The notes under the pieces are model-generated. The model did no database searches and was not told where the DNA came from. It saw only the letters and a list, made by a program, of their open reading frames with translations. This document shows, one piece after another, positions 30,578-38,559 of a stretch of DNA of 64,000 bases; position 1 is the first letter of the stretch, and every line of letters begins with the position of its first letter. This stretch comes from Salinibacterium sp. (lineage in GTDB: Bacteria; Actinomycetota; Actinomycetes; Actinomycetales; Microbacteriaceae). The stretch is from positions 620,001 through 684,000 of the forward strand of contig JAHBSZ010000002.1 of the NCBI GenBank assembly GCA_019638845.1, given 5' to 3'. The position numbers were made by a program, and so were the translations under genes.

Positions 30578-33274
30578 TTAGATGTTGACGGATCGGGTGG
30601 TGCGGTCGAGCGCGAACCGTTCGGGGAACGGCGACGCATGACTACCCTCCAGTATCTGCTCGGCAACTTGCTTGGCATAGATCGGGGAGAAGGTGAACCC
30701 GGTCGTAGCGACGCACGCGAAATAGCCGGGCACGAGCGCTGACTCCCCCACTATCGGCGAGAAGTCGTCGGTGAACGCGATGACACCAGACCACGTGCGG
30801 AGAACGCGCACCGTCTCAAGTTCAGGAACCACGTCTAGCGCGACACGCAGATTGCCCGCCGCGCTTTGCCACGTGGTCGGGTACCGGCGCGGGTAGCCCG
30901 ACACCGCAGACGGCCAGCCGCCACCGATGATGAACGAACCGTGCGATGTCTGCTTGAGGGTCAACCGGCGGCCGATATGTTGCACCATCGAGGGGAGCAT
31001 TTGCGGTCGGGCTTCGGTGACATTCACGTGCAGGCCTTCGCGACGAATCGGGAAGTGCAGCCCCACCATCTCCGCGAGATCCTTCCCCCAGGCGCCAGCG
31101 GCGTTCACGACCCGGCGGGCGCGGATGGTGCCACTATTCGTTCGGACGCTGAAGCGATGGGCAGTGGACATCTCGTCGATATCGATGCCGAACACCTCGG
31201 TGTGCGTCCGAATATGGGCACCATGCTCCTCAGCGCGCTGCGCGAAGAGGATGGCGACGACGAGGGGGTTGGCGTGACCCTCAAGGTCGCAGTAGGTGGC
31301 CCCGAGCACGCGATCGGAGAAGTAGGGCGCGCGGTCCCGCAGAGCGCGCCCGGTAAGAACCTCCGTGTGGATACCCGCTTCCTCCTCGAGGACATGCTTT
31401 TCGCGCAGGATCGCGAGCTGCTGCTCCGTTTCGGCGACCATCCAGCCGCCTGTTTGGTGCAGGCCCAGATCGGCCTTGAGTTCGGCCCCAAGACCCTGCC
31501 AGAGGGCGTAGGCCTCGACGCTCGATCGGGCATCACTGAGCAAACGATCTTTGTCGGCCTCGGTGCCATTTCCTGTGAGCTGGTGGATAGCGAGTTGGAA
31601 GTGAAAGCTGCCTGCGTTGGTTCCGGATGCTTCGCGGTTGAGCTCACCGCGCTCGAGCAGCTCAACCTCCACACCCTCCTTGGCCAAGTAGTAGGCGATG
31701 GCTGCACCCGCGATGCCTCCACCGATGATGACCACATCCCGATCGATGACCTCGGGGCCGACTCGGCGCACCATCTCCTCAGGGTCGATGTCGACTCTCG
31801 GGGGTTCCACTGGGTCGTTCTCGGTCGGGGTGAAGAGTCCTGGGTCGTTCACGACCTGATCGGCGATGGTTCCGATGGCAATGGGGCGGGCCGGCATCCG
31901 GGGGGTTGCGGGACTCACGTCCCCCCTCGGTACGCCTCGCTGAGTGGCGATCATCGCCGCGATGTGTCGTCCGCACATCCGGCCCTGACACGGCCCCATG
32001 CCTGCTCGCGTCAGTGCCTTGACGGCGCTCACGTCGGGGGCGGTCCGGACCGCGTCGACAACATCGCTGGCGACGACACCCTCGCAGCGGCACACGATGG
32101 TGTCGTCCTTCGCGAGCGCGAAGACTCCCTCGCCAACTCCGTACATCCGCTCCGTGGAGTGAGTGAGCGCGCGGCGGCGGCGCAGTCGACGCTGGAGTGG
32201 CAAAGCCGACTTCGTTGCGACGGCGACGGAAACCACGTCGGCATCGCTCGCGACGGCTAGCGCCGCGATGCGACCCTCGTCTGCTGCCACTGCGGAGCCT
32301 TCGACTCCGGCCCCATCACCGGCCGCGTACACGCCGGCGGTGTCAGTGCGGCACCATTCGTCCTTGCGAACCACGGGTCCGCCCAAATCTTCATCGTCGT
32401 CGAAGCGACAACCCACAAGCCTCAGAAGTTCCGTTGACGGGGTGAATCCATACCCGACGCACAGGACATCGGCATCAATGACCTCTTCCGTGCCGGGAAG
32501 AACCTGCCAGTCGGAATCGACTTTGGCACTGACGACCCGCTCGACCCGTCCGTCGCCCTCGGCTCGAACGACGATCCGTCGATAGCGCAACGGGATGCGG
32601 TGCTTCAGCAGATCGGCTTGGTACCGCGCGGCATCCATGAGCAAGCCCACGTTGCCGGGTGCGGCCGTCGCGATCTTCGCGAGATCGCCGACCGAAGGGG
32701 CGGGGCCCGCTTCCCATGCCGCGACGATATGTGCGCCGTAACCTGCAAGCTGCGCGGGGAAGGCGAGAGCCACCGGTCCGGAGCCTGCGAAGACAATGCG
32801 CTTGCCAGGGATAAAGGACTGAGTCTTGGCCAGGGTCTGAAGACCACCTGCGGTGATCACCCCGGGGAGGGTCCAGCCGGGGAAGACAACAGGGCGATCG
32901 TGCGCGCCCGCGGCAATGATCACCCGGCGAGCGCGGATCGGAATCACGTGGTCGTGCTTGGCCTGCACCATGGCGACCCAGCCATCGGCATCGGGCTCTA
33001 GATCGATCACGCTCGTGTCGAGCATGATCGTGGTTGCACTGGCCTCGACCTCGTCGATGAGGACGCGACCGGCTGCGTACTGTTTGCCGAGCTGGCGGGA
33101 GTCGGTGACGACCATGCCGGGCCCGGGCTGCTTGTAAACCTGCCCACCAAGGGTGGGCCGTTCGTCGATGAGCACGGTACTCAGTCCCGAGTGGGAAGCC
33201 GTACTGGCCGCAGCCATTCCGGCTGGACCTCCTCCAACAATCAGGACGTCGTACACGTGCTCATCGACAATCAA
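30578..33274 (-). CDS. Fused D-hydroxyproline dehydrogenase-like flavoprotein (alpha and beta subunits in one chain)
   Basis: An ~898-residue two-part flavoenzyme. Residues ~8-380 form a pyridine-nucleotide-disulfide-type FAD domain (DVLIVGGGPAGMAAA). A BFD-like [2Fe-2S] domain follows with CRC and CQGRMC (Cys395, Cys397, Cys429, Cys434). Residues ~510-890 form a DAO-type FAD domain (DVVIIGGGIAGAAIAYYLAK) like sarcosine-oxidase beta subunits. In known D-hydroxyproline dehydrogenase and opine oxidase these halves are separate alpha and beta proteins. The start is unclear: a TTG at 33274 four bases after the upstream stop, or a GTG at 33256; neither has a strong ribosome-binding site, and translation may be coupled. 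It oxidises a D-imino or secondary amino acid (inferred). Confidence 0.85.
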   Translation of the reverse strand: MIVDEHVYDVLIVGGGPAGMAAASTASHSGLSTVLIDERPTLGGQVYKQPGPGMVVTDSRQLGKQYAAGRVLIDEVEASATTIMLDTSVIDLEPDADGWVAMVQAKHDHVIPIRARRVIIAAGAHDRPVVFPGWTLPGVITAGGLQTLAKTQSFIPGKRIVFAGSGPVALAFPAQLAGYGAHIVAAWEAGPAPSVGDLAKIATAAPGNVGLLMDAARYQADLLKHRIPLRYRRIVVRAEGDGRVERVVSAKVDSDWQVLPGTEEVIDADVLCVGYGFTPSTELLRLVGCRFDDDEDLGGPVVRKDEWCRTDTAGVYAAGDGAGVEGSAVAADEGRIAALAVASDADVVSVAVATKSALPLQRRLRRRRALTHSTERMYGVGEGVFALAKDDTIVCRCEGVVASDVVDAVRTAPDVSAVKALTRAGMGPCQGRMCGRHIAAMIATQRGVPRGDVSPATPRMPARPIAIGTIADQVVNDPGLFTPTENDPVEPPRVDIDPEEMVRRVGPEVIDRDVVIIGGGIAGAAIAYYLAKEGVEVELLERGELNREASGTNAGSFHFQLAIHQLTGNGTEADKDRLLSDARSSVEAYALWQGLGAELKADLGLHQTGGWMVAETEQQLAILREKHVLEEEAGIHTEVLTGRALRDRAPYFSDRVLGATYCDLEGHANPLVVAILFAQRAEEHGAHIRTHTEVFGIDIDEMSTAHRFSVRTNSGTIRARRVVNAAGAWGKDLAEMVGLHFPIRREGLHVNVTEARPQMLPSMVQHIGRRLTLKQTSHGSFIIGGGWPSAVSGYPRRYPTTWQSAAGNLRVALDVVPELETVRVLRTWSGVIAFTDDFSPIVGESALVPGYFACVATTGFTFSPIYAKQVAEQILEGSHASPFPERFALDRTTRSVNI

Positions 33275-33278
33275 CGGA

Positions 33279-34127
33279 TTAGCAGGCTGGCATCGCGGGC
33301 ATGGTCGGAGCCATCCACTTGCTGTAGACCTGAGCGAGCGTGCCATCCTTCTGGATCTTGCAGAGGAAGGTGTTGAGCGTGTCGACCAGAGCGGTGTTGT
33401 CCTTCTGGACGCCCCACGTTCCGTAGTACAGGCTCAGCGGGGTGTCGAGCGCGAGGGGCTTCAGCTGGTTGGGGTTCGTCCGGTCATACTCGGCCAGGAT
33501 GTAGTCCTCGATGACAACTGCGTCTGCACGTCCGCTGGCAACCTCGAGAAGCGCCGCGTTCTGGTCGGGGAACGACGTAACAGTGGCGTTCGGGAAGGTG
33601 TCCTTCACGAGCTGCTCCGACGTTGATCCCTGAAGGGCGGTGATGACGATGCCCGGCTGGTTGTAGGCGTCGACGGTAGCGTCGAGCGTCGCGCCCTCCG
33701 GAACAGCGAGGATCGTGGCGTACGGCACGTACCCGTTGCTGAAGCTGATGACCTTCTTGCGCTCATCCGTAGCACCGAGGCCAACCGAGACCATGTCGAA
33801 CTGCTTGGCCTGGAGGCCGGGGATCAGTCCGTTGAAGTCAAGGTTCTGGATGTCGAGCTTGACACCCATGTCGTCAGCGAGCAGGTTGAGCAGATCGACG
33901 TCGTAGCCGCTGGGGTTGCCAGCGTCGTCGAGGAACATCTGCGGCTTGTACTGCAGGTTCATGCCAACTACGAGGGTGCCGGGGGTCATGAGGCCGGTGT
34001 CAGCCGCCGCAGTCTCCTCGGGGGCCGTAGCGGTGCCGCCGGCACAGGCCGAGAGCACGAGGGCGGTCGCAGCGGTCGCTGCTACCAGCGCCATCCTCAG
34101 CGCCTTCTTGTTGAAACGTGTTTTCAC
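33279..34127 (-). CDS. Amino-acid ABC transporter substrate-binding lipoprotein (family 3)
   Basis: The 282-residue lipoprotein starts at a GTG preceded by GGAGTAACACA; a longer frame from 34184 lacks support. A basic signal and hydrophobic core end in the lipobox LSAC (Cys28). The mature protein has the polar amino-acid-binding signature GYDVDLLNLLADDMGVKLDI, then FDMVSVGLGATDERKKVISF and GSTSEQLVKDTFP. It binds an amino acid or related cation outside the cell. It is encoded in the same operon as the flavin dehydrogenase and DapA-like genes, so the ligand is probably their substrate, perhaps a hydroxyproline or related cyclic compound. Confidence 0.93.
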   Translation of the reverse strand: MKTRFNKKALRMALVAATAATALVLSACAGGTATAPEETAAADTGLMTPGTLVVGMNLQYKPQMFLDDAGNPSGYDVDLLNLLADDMGVKLDIQNLDFNGLIPGLQAKQFDMVSVGLGATDERKKVISFSNGYVPYATILAVPEGATLDATVDAYNQPGIVITALQGSTSEQLVKDTFPNATVTSFPDQNAALLEVASGRADAVVIEDYILAEYDRTNPNQLKPLALDTPLSLYYGTWGVQKDNTALVDTLNTFLCKIQKDGTLAQVYSKWMAPTMPAMPAC

Positions 34128-34194
34128 TGTGTTACTCCATTCGTTGTGTGTTACTTCGGGATGGGTCAGGTGCAGGAATCGCACTGGTGCGGTG

Positions 34195-34971
34195 TTAGTT
34201 CGGGAGTCGTACTGATTCGGTTGTCAGGGAACCGGCCTTGGTACGGTCGATGATCCGGTGGATCAGCTGGCGCTGTCGGGCACGGAGCAGGCGGCCGACG
34301 ATGCCGAGGGGCGGTCGCACGTATGCGCCCTCGATCAGCCGGAAGATGAGGTCGATAGCGAATGCCGCGATCACGTAGATGATGGCTGCCGCCGTATAGA
34401 GCACGAACGGTTGGAATGTGGTCGCCACCAAGTTCTGCGTGACGCGCACAACCTCGAGAAGACCAATTACCGTGAACGTCGAGGTGTCCTTCACCATGCC
34501 GATGAACATGCTGCCGATGTTGGGAAGGGCGATCTTCACCGCCTGCGGCAGGTTCACGGACAGGAAGATCTGGGGCGACCGCATGCCCAAGGCCCATCCC
34601 GCCTCGGTGTGCCCGAAGGGTACCGCCGCGAGCGCCGACCTAAAGATCTCGGCGAAGAACGCGCTATAGAGCAGCGACAGCGCGATGACGCCAGCCTGGA
34701 AGACAGTGAACCGGATGCCCAGGAGCAGAGCAACACCGAAGTACACCCAGATCACGCTCACCAATGCCGGGACACCACGGAAGATGTTGGTGTACACCAG
34801 AGCGATCCAGCTAAAGGGCTTCGGCGCTGTGCGGAGCACCGCAAGGCCGAGACCACCCACGACGGAGATCACCAGCGCCACGATCGCGACCGAAAGGGCC
34901 GTCCACAGCCCGTTGATCAGGGCCTCGCGGTTGTCCCAGATCAGAGACCAGTCATAGTCGAAAAACGCCAT
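34195..34971 (-). CDS. Amino-acid ABC transporter permease (HisM/GlnP type)
   Basis: A 258-residue inner-membrane protein with about five hydrophobic helices (LWTALSVAIVALVISVVGGL onward) and the permease motif EAGWALGMRSPQIFLSVNLPQA that contacts the ATPase. TNIFRGVPALVSVIWVY is the family's conserved segment. The ATG overlaps the stop of the ATPase gene by one base (TAATG), so the two are translationally coupled. One permease alone implies a homodimer. A tail of ~40 basic residues follows the last helix. Confidence 0.94.
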   Translation of the reverse strand: MAFFDYDWSLIWDNREALINGLWTALSVAIVALVISVVGGLGLAVLRTAPKPFSWIALVYTNIFRGVPALVSVIWVYFGVALLLGIRFTVFQAGVIALSLLYSAFFAEIFRSALAAVPFGHTEAGWALGMRSPQIFLSVNLPQAVKIALPNIGSMFIGMVKDTSTFTVIGLLEVVRVTQNLVATTFQPFVLYTAAAIIYVIAAFAIDLIFRLIEGAYVRPPLGIVGRLLRARQRQLIHRIIDRTKAGSLTTESVRLPN

Positions 34972-35774
34972 TACATTACCGCCTTGAGGAACTCTTTGGC
35001 ACGATCACTCGTGCAGTTCTCATAGAAGCCGCGAGGACCGGATTCGACTATGCGGCCGTCCTCCATGAACACATTCAGGTCGCCGACCTCTTTCGCGAAT
35101 CCAAGTTCGTGGGTAACCACAACCATGGTCATTCCCGTCTCGGCAACTTCGCGGATGGTCTTGAGTACCTCGCCTACCAGCTCGGGATCGAGCGCCGAAG
35201 TCGGCTCGTCGAACAGCATCACTTCGGGGTCGAGTGCGAGTGCGCGCGCGATGGCGACCCGCTGCTGCTGGCCACCGGAGAGTTCCGCAGGGTAGTGTGC
35301 CGCCCGGTCGATGAGGCCAACTCGTCGGAGCGCGATTGCTGCCTTCTCGCGTGCCTGTTGCTTGCTGAGGTGGTGCACCTTGCGTAGCGGGAGTGCCACG
35401 TTGTCAAGTGCACACAGGTGGGGGAACAGGTTGAACTGCTGAAACACCATTCCCACTTTTCGACGCAGTGCCAATCCCGCACCTCGTGTCACGCCCACCT
35501 CGGATGGCAGCCCAGGACCGTATTCGATGCCGCCCACCTTGAGCGACCCGGAGTCCGGCTTCGCCAGCAGGTTGATGCTTCGGAGGACGGTGGACTTACC
35601 CGAACCGGACGGACCGAAGATCACGACATGCTGGCCGCGCTGAACGTCAAGGTCGATGTCAAACAGCACCTGGTTCTTGTCAAAAGACTTGTTGATGCCA
35701 CGCAATTGGACAATCGGCGCCTGCCCACCGCCTGATGACCCTTGGGCTTCTTCCATAATTTGATTCATCCTCAT
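34971..35774 (-). CDS. Amino-acid ABC transporter ATP-binding protein (GlnQ/HisP type)
   Basis: A 267-residue ATPase with Walker A GPSGSGKST, Q-loop VFQQFNLFPH, signature LSGGQQQRVAIARAL, Walker B VMLFDEP and switch His in VVVTHEL. It powers the permease encoded next. The ATG overlaps the stop of the upstream VOC gene by four bases, tying importer expression to that enzyme. The first 20 residues are a Gly-rich extension not needed for the fold; later in-frame starts are possible. Confidence 0.96.
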   Translation of the reverse strand: MRMNQIMEEAQGSSGGGQAPIVQLRGINKSFDKNQVLFDIDLDVQRGQHVVIFGPSGSGKSTVLRSINLLAKPDSGSLKVGGIEYGPGLPSEVGVTRGAGLALRRKVGMVFQQFNLFPHLCALDNVALPLRKVHHLSKQQAREKAAIALRRVGLIDRAAHYPAELSGGQQQRVAIARALALDPEVMLFDEPTSALDPELVGEVLKTIREVAETGMTMVVVTHELGFAKEVGDLNVFMEDGRIVESGPRGFYENCTSDRAKEFLKAVM

Positions 35775-36733
35775 GCTCGGACCTCGGTAACACTCACGTA
35801 CAGGTCATCGGGGTCGCGGAAGTAGGCGTATCGCCAGGTGCGACCACCCGGCAACGGGATCTCGGTCAGCTCGCCAACCAGCGCCACGCCAATCGTGCCG
35901 AGGTAGTCAACAGCAAGGTCGAGGTTGCGCGCACCGAGAGCGAACTCGAAGGTGCCGAGGTGGCCCCACTCGCCGCGCATGTCTGGCCCGGCGGGAGTCT
36001 GCTCTACTGGCTCGAGCGATCCACCGTGGGGGCTCATGAGCAGCATCATGCGCTGGCTGGGCGGCTGCCGGCCGACCTTCTCGAACCACGGGTTCATGGG
36101 CTCGTTGATTCCGGCCATGTCGAAGAGCTTGCTGGTGAAGCCAAGTTGGCGGTAGAACGCTTCCGTCCGCTCCGCATCGCGGATACCGAACGCGACGTGG
36201 TTCACCCCTTGAGGCCCGGCGGGGTGTGGCCAGCCCGACTCCAGTGATCGCCACTCGATGAACTCGATCTTCGCGCCGTCGGGATCCTCTACATACGAGA
36301 GTCCACAATGCGTGTCGTACGGCTCAAGAATCTGGTCGTTGGGCTCCATCAGACTGGTGTGGCCCGCAGCCATCAGTTGCTCGTGAAAGTGCTCGTACTC
36401 CTTGACGTGTACGCACACTTCGCAGATGCCGGGTTCCCCGTACGCAAAACCGTCAGGCAGCGGGGGTTGCGGCCGGTTTGTCAGCTGGACGAGCTTGATA
36501 CCCGACCGCCCCAGAACTGTCGGGTTCGCACTACGTAGGTAGACGACGCGTGCCTCGGTGACGGAATGGCCCGTGACTGCGGATAACCCGCCGAGCTCAC
36601 CCGAGTGATCGAAAACGACATCGATAAACCCGAGTTCGGCGTAGAACGTGAGTGAGGCATCCATATCGGACACCCCAATCCCGATGTGATCGAGGCCGAG
36701 AAGCGTGCCACGGGAAATGTCTGACTCGCTCAC
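35771..36733 (-). CDS. Two-domain VOC-family (glyoxalase/dioxygenase-like) protein
   Basis: A 320-residue protein made of two vicinal-oxygen-chelate modules: LDHIGIGVSDMDASLTFYAE at ~14-33, closing with AKIEFIEW, and VNHVAFGIRDAERTEAFYRQ in the second half. Metal-ligand His and Glu positions are present in module one. The family includes glyoxalases, extradiol dioxygenases and 4-hydroxyphenylpyruvate dioxygenase. The GTG at 36733 has a very strong GAGGAGG at ideal distance, so the ATGs at 36769 and 36757 and the long frame from 36853 are rejected. It is the first gene of the operon with the amino-acid importer and flavin dehydrogenase. The reaction is unknown. Confidence 0.8.
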   Translation of the reverse strand: MSESDISRGTLLGLDHIGIGVSDMDASLTFYAELGFIDVVFDHSGELGGLSAVTGHSVTEARVVYLRSANPTVLGRSGIKLVQLTNRPQPPLPDGFAYGEPGICEVCVHVKEYEHFHEQLMAAGHTSLMEPNDQILEPYDTHCGLSYVEDPDGAKIEFIEWRSLESGWPHPAGPQGVNHVAFGIRDAERTEAFYRQLGFTSKLFDMAGINEPMNPWFEKVGRQPPSQRMMLLMSPHGGSLEPVEQTPAGPDMRGEWGHLGTFEFALGARNLDLAVDYLGTIGVALVGELTEIPLPGGRTWRYAYFRDPDDLYVSVTEVRA

Positions 36734-36840
36734 GTTGACCTCCTCATTGGATTCCATTGGCTGTTTCATACCGACATCATCGTCGCGATCAGACTTCCTG
36801 TGCCCAGAGTTGCGGGCCAAGTTCTTGTTAGCGATCGTAT

Positions 36841-36887
36841 GCAATACGAACACTTAACCACAATACGCACAATAACGTTCGTATTGC
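36841..36887. promoter_or_regulatory. Perfect 11-bp inverted repeat in the VOC/SDR divergent promoter
   Basis: GCAATACGAAC (36841-36851) and GTTCGTATTGC (36877-36887) are exact reverse complements, 36 bp apart. They lie in the 210-bp region between the VOC gene and the first SDR gene. A second, overlapping small palindrome CGTAT-GCA-ATACG is at 36836-36848. The layout suits a regulator dimer or tetramer binding both promoters. CGTATGC and CGCACAATA also occur in the aminotransferase promoter. Confidence 0.6.
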
Positions 36888-36895
36888 GATTGTCG

Positions 36896-36910
36896 GTGCG
36901 CATACCGTAC
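36896..36910. promoter_or_regulatory. Second candidate IclR-type operator
   Basis: GTGCGCATACCGTAC matches the palindromic GTGCGCATTACGCAC at 25741-25755 in 12 of 15 positions. It is 34 bp upstream of the first SDR start codon, where it would overlap the rightward promoter. Binding by the IclR protein is inferred only. Confidence 0.42.
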
Positions 36911-36943
36911 AGTTTTAGCCACTAGCCCGAGGAGATCGAGGAC

Positions 36944-37735
36944 GTGGACGTGACATTCGAGCGCATCGACAGCGATGGCGACCTTTCGGCTGGGGGCCTT
37001 CTTTCCTCCCGCCGATTCCTCGTCACCGGTGGTGCACGCGGAATCGGCGCCGCCATCGTTGCGAATCTCGCCGCACACGGTGCGGATGGCGCCGTGATCG
37101 ATATGCACCTCGAGGGTGCAGAGCCATCACCATGGCCCGCTATCGCAGCGGACGTCACCGATGAGGCCCGCATGCTGGCCGCCACCCGTTCCCTCATCGA
37201 CGAAGCCGGACCCTTTGACGGACTCGTCGCAGCGGCGGGAATAGTGCCGACCTGGCACTCACCGTCCGATATCGACCTTGAGGATTTCGATCGAACGATG
37301 TCCGTGAACGTTCGCGGATTCGTCGTCGCCCTGAAATCCCTCGTTCCGTCCATGCCGGCCGGGTCAACAGTCGTCGCGATTGGCTCGCTCAACTCTTGGC
37401 GAGGCGATCCTCACCTGCTCTCCTACGCTGCGAGTAAGCACGCTGTGGTCGGTGTCGTTCGCTCCGCTGCACTAGCTCTTGGGCCTAAGGGCATCCGCGT
37501 AAACGCTGTCGCGCCCGGTCCCATTGCGACAGCAGCCCTTCTCGGTCGCATCGATGCCCGCACCGCAGCGACGGGGCGTGCCCGGGACGAGGCACTGCAG
37601 GCGTCAGCCGACCTGACAGCACTCGGAACACTCGCCTCGACGACCGATGTGGCGAATGCTGTTCTCTTTCTCTCCTCCCACCTGTCGTCATCCACCACCG
37701 GTCACCTATTGCCGGTCGACAGCGGACTGCTATAA
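36944..37735 (+). CDS. Short-chain dehydrogenase/reductase (first of a pair)
   Basis: A 263-residue classical SDR: coenzyme motif FLVTGGARGIGAAIV, VNVRG, catalytic Ser in AIGSLNS, and YAASK with the active Tyr and Lys, then RVNAVAPGPIATAAL. NAD or NADP use is uncertain; an acidic residue after the second strand (VIDMH) favours NAD. The GTG start is preceded by GAGGAGATCGAGG. About 20 residues precede the Rossmann fold, as in many bacterial SDRs. It is the first gene rightward from the shared promoter and is followed 12 bp later by a second SDR. The substrate is an alcohol or ketone not identifiable from sequence. Confidence 0.88.
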   Translation: MDVTFERIDSDGDLSAGGLLSSRRFLVTGGARGIGAAIVANLAAHGADGAVIDMHLEGAEPSPWPAIAADVTDEARMLAATRSLIDEAGPFDGLVAAAGIVPTWHSPSDIDLEDFDRTMSVNVRGFVVALKSLVPSMPAGSTVVAIGSLNSWRGDPHLLSYAASKHAVVGVVRSAALALGPKGIRVNAVAPGPIATAALLGRIDARTAATGRARDEALQASADLTALGTLASTTDVANAVLFLSSHLSSSTTGHLLPVDSGLL

Positions 37736-37747
37736 GGGGGGATGACA

Positions 37748-38509
37748 ATGCTCGAGCTATCCCAACGAACCGCGCTCATCACTGGTGTATCCGGGGCAAT
37801 CGGCTCTCGACTAGCTGCGACTTTCGGTGGCTATGGCGCGCGCGTGATCGGTACGTATCGCACCGGGGCAGCGGCGGCCGAACGAGCGGTCGCAGCGCTG
37901 CCACCTGACCGTCGGTCTTTGATCCAGGCAGACTTGGGCGACGCGGCGGCCTCACGATTGCTGTGGCAGCAGGCGGCGGCGATCGCCGACATCGACACGC
38001 TTGTCATTAATGCTGCCGCGTTGCTCCGCACCCCACTCTCCGGGGAAGACTCCGAAGCCTGGGATTCAGGGTGGGAGCAATCACTCAACGTCAACGTCGT
38101 CGGCGCGGCGACACTTATGCGCGAAGCGGCAGCCGCCTTCTCTGGTCGCGGGTTCGGATCGATCATCACGATCTCCAGTTGGGCTGGGCAGCAAGGATCG
38201 CGCATACCCGACCTCGGTGCGTATGCGGCCTCCAAAGCGGCACTCCGCAACTTCGGCCAAACCCTCGCCCGTGCGTACGCCAAGGAAGGGGTGCGCGTGT
38301 ACACGATCGCGCCCGGCGTCGTCGACACCGGAATGGGCACGGCCGATCTCAGCACCAGCGACATTCAGGCGGTCGCCGATGGGCTCGCGATGGGGCACCA
38401 CGTCGACGCACAGGAGATCGCTGAACTTGCCGCATTCCTGGCAACTGATCGCGCCCCGAGCCTGACCGGCTCAACCCTCGACCTCAATGGGGCGTCATAT
38501 CTCCGCTGA
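37748..38509 (+). CDS. Short-chain dehydrogenase/reductase (second of a pair)
   Basis: A 253-residue SDR with ALITGVSGAIGSRLA, VNVVG, ITISSWAGQQG (catalytic Ser), YAASK and VYTIAPGVVDTGMG. GTYR after the second strand, with a basic residue, suggests NADP. The second of two close ATGs (37748) is better spaced from AAGGGGGG; the first is at 37742. It is only distantly similar to the SDR just upstream, so the pair is probably two different steps rather than a recent duplication. It is followed 50 bp later by a 3-hydroxyacyl-CoA-dehydrogenase-like gene. Confidence 0.87.
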   Translation: MLELSQRTALITGVSGAIGSRLAATFGGYGARVIGTYRTGAAAAERAVAALPPDRRSLIQADLGDAAASRLLWQQAAAIADIDTLVINAAALLRTPLSGEDSEAWDSGWEQSLNVNVVGAATLMREAAAAFSGRGFGSIITISSWAGQQGSRIPDLGAYAASKAALRNFGQTLARAYAKEGVRVYTIAPGVVDTGMGTADLSTSDIQAVADGLAMGHHVDAQEIAELAAFLATDRAPSLTGSTLDLNGASYLR

Positions 38510-38559
38510 CTCCCCTCTCCGCTCTTGAGACCAACACGAAACACGAATCGGATCGCTTT

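Noticed and set aside
36871-36886. AATAACGTTCGTATT resembles the mannoside LacI operator core (ATAACGTT)
   Set aside because: The matching outer arms are missing, and the sequence is better explained by the 11-bp inverted repeat that includes it.
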